5,867 nucleotides of DNA from Nitrosotalea sp. (lineage in GTDB: Archaea > Thermoproteota > Nitrososphaeria > Nitrososphaerales > Nitrosopumilaceae). How positions within the stretch are numbered: the stretch's first letter is position 1; the number at the start of each line of letters is the position of its first letter. The DNA lies in contig JAKEIJ010000158.1 in assembly GCA_022545805.1 (NCBI GenBank), forward strand, positions 1 to 5,867, in the 5' to 3' direction. This document shows positions 5,107 through 5,867 of the stretch, in pieces. The notes beneath the pieces were generated by a model. The model worked only from the letters and a program-made list of their open reading frames with translations. It was not told the origin of the DNA and made no database searches. Both the position numbers and the translations under genes were made by a program.

Positions 5107-5867
5107 ATGAACAATACTATAAAAACAAGCATCGCCGCGTCCATTGCCCTAGTCGTATCTTTTGTAATGCTTTTTGCTTATCTGACTTTTGGCGCGGCAA
5201 ATCCTGTTGATGTCAGCAATGAAAAATTCTCTTTTGCAGGAGCCGATTCCGGTGAAAAAAGAGTCTTTCTCTTGGGCTCTAGTTATGTTGAGCGCTTGAA
5301 CTCGACTTACATCAAACAATACCTCTCAGACAATGGTTTGCAGCAATTCCAGGTCTATAATATAGCAAAGAATGGTGCTGGTAATCCTTCACAGCAAATT
5401 CAGTATCTGGAGCCCATGGTCTCATCTCATCCAACAATTATCGTCTATGGGTTGGGTTTTCGTGAATTAGGATACAAACCGTATACAAATACTGCTCCAA
5501 GTTGTGCCCCTGGAGGATCTACTACTCCATTTGAAGGTAATACTACGAATACATCGTTTAGCACTCCATCAGTTCAAAATGCTGCATCATATTTGCAAAA
5601 GATAATTCCTGTAAAGATGGATTATTTTTCAAATCTTGCTGATCCAAAACATGTCACAGTTGATCTACTAAAATCATATTTTGAAGAAAATATCACATCT
5701 AATACTGAAGTAGGAGCGGCATCTACTGGAAATGATTCTACACACGGCACAGTAAATCAAAACCTCTTTGAAAAAAAGGAGCCAATTTTTGTCGATATCA
5801 AGAGTCTAGATGAAATAAACAAACCGCTTGACTATACAGTTCATGTATGTCCGGATGACATGAACAA
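5107..5867 (+). CDS. Membrane-anchored SGNH-like protein, probable acyl-relay partner, 3' end outside the window
   Basis: The frame stays open to the window end, giving 253 residues of a longer protein. One membrane segment (about 7-28) anchors an extracytoplasmic domain. RVFLLGSSYVE (G57-S58-S59) fits block I of SGNH hydrolases, with S59 at the nucleophile position and Ser in place of the usual Asp. NIAKNGAGNPS (Asn89, Gly90) fits block II. YGLGFREL (114-121) occupies block III, where a GxND is expected, but it lacks that Asn. The catalytic Asp/His pair would lie beyond the window. Two stretches rich in Ser, Thr, Asn and Gly (127-161 and 195-219) look like linkers and, with nearby segments, carry several N-glycosylation sequons. 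Placement 11 bases after the MBOAT gene suggests an AlgJ/AlgX/DltD-like role, moving the acyl group onto the polymer. The family assignment rests on fold-level motifs and context, so the exact role is inferred. Confidence 0.7.
   Translation, partial: MNNTIKTSIAASIALVVSFVMLFAYLTFGAANPVDVSNEKFSFAGADSGEKRVFLLGSSYVERLNSTYIKQYLSDNGLQQFQVYNIAKNGAGNPSQQIQYLEPMVSSHPTIIVYGLGFRELGYKPYTNTAPSCAPGGSTTPFEGNTTNTSFSTPSVQNAASYLQKIIPVKMDYFSNLADPKHVTVDLLKSYFEENITSNTEVGAASTGNDSTHGTVNQNLFEKKEPIFVDIKSLDEINKPLDYTVHVCPDDMN

Noticed and set aside
1..5867. CRISPR array, tRNA, rRNA or insertion sequence
   Set aside because: I saw no regularly spaced repeats, tRNA-like cloverleaf, rRNA motifs, transposase ORF or terminal inverted repeats.

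Overview
The window looks like part of an archaeal chromosome, most likely an ammonia-oxidising type member of the Nitrososphaerota (Thaumarchaeota). The DNA is AT-rich, AGA and ATA codons are frequent, genes are closely packed on one strand, Shine-Dalgarno (SD) pieces of GGAGGTGAT precede most starts, and a short LIM-like zinc-finger gene sits at the head of the cluster. The lineage is inferred from style; no marker gene is present to prove it.

Layout, all on the + strand. A small unrecognised ORF (4-288) is followed by a 60-base intergenic region. That region holds a tandem TGACACA repeat and a weak TATA-like box. A run of tightly packed genes follows: a 69-residue LIM-like zinc-finger protein (349-558); a shortened nucleotide-sugar dehydrogenase-like protein (551-1426, 8-base overlap); a membrane-anchored NodB-fold protein that has lost its catalytic residues (1433-2161); a processive family 2 glycosyltransferase of hyaluronan/chitin-synthase type (2158-3588, TTG start, 4-base overlap); an AlgI/DltB-type MBOAT O-acyltransferase (3623-5095); and the 5' part of a membrane-anchored SGNH-like protein (5107 to the window end). 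The spacing suggests one operon, with the only sizeable internal gap (34 bases) before the MBOAT gene.

How the genes probably work together (inference): the glycosyltransferase polymerises a nucleotide-sugar and extrudes the chain through the membrane. The dehydrogenase-like protein may help make or bind the sugar precursor. The NodB-like protein would hold or guide the chain outside the cell. The MBOAT and SGNH proteins would form a transmembrane acyl relay like AlgI/AlgJ/AlgX or DltB/DltD, which O-acylates the polymer. The whole reads as an archaeal pathway for an O-acylated, synthase-dependent exopolysaccharide.

The oddest points are the catalytically dead NodB protein, the dehydrogenase without its C-terminal substrate domain but with its catalytic Lys/Asn/Cys/Asp intact, a duplicated DDR/EDR acceptor motif in the glycosyltransferase, and an 8-bp inverted repeat that could mask the MBOAT start codon.
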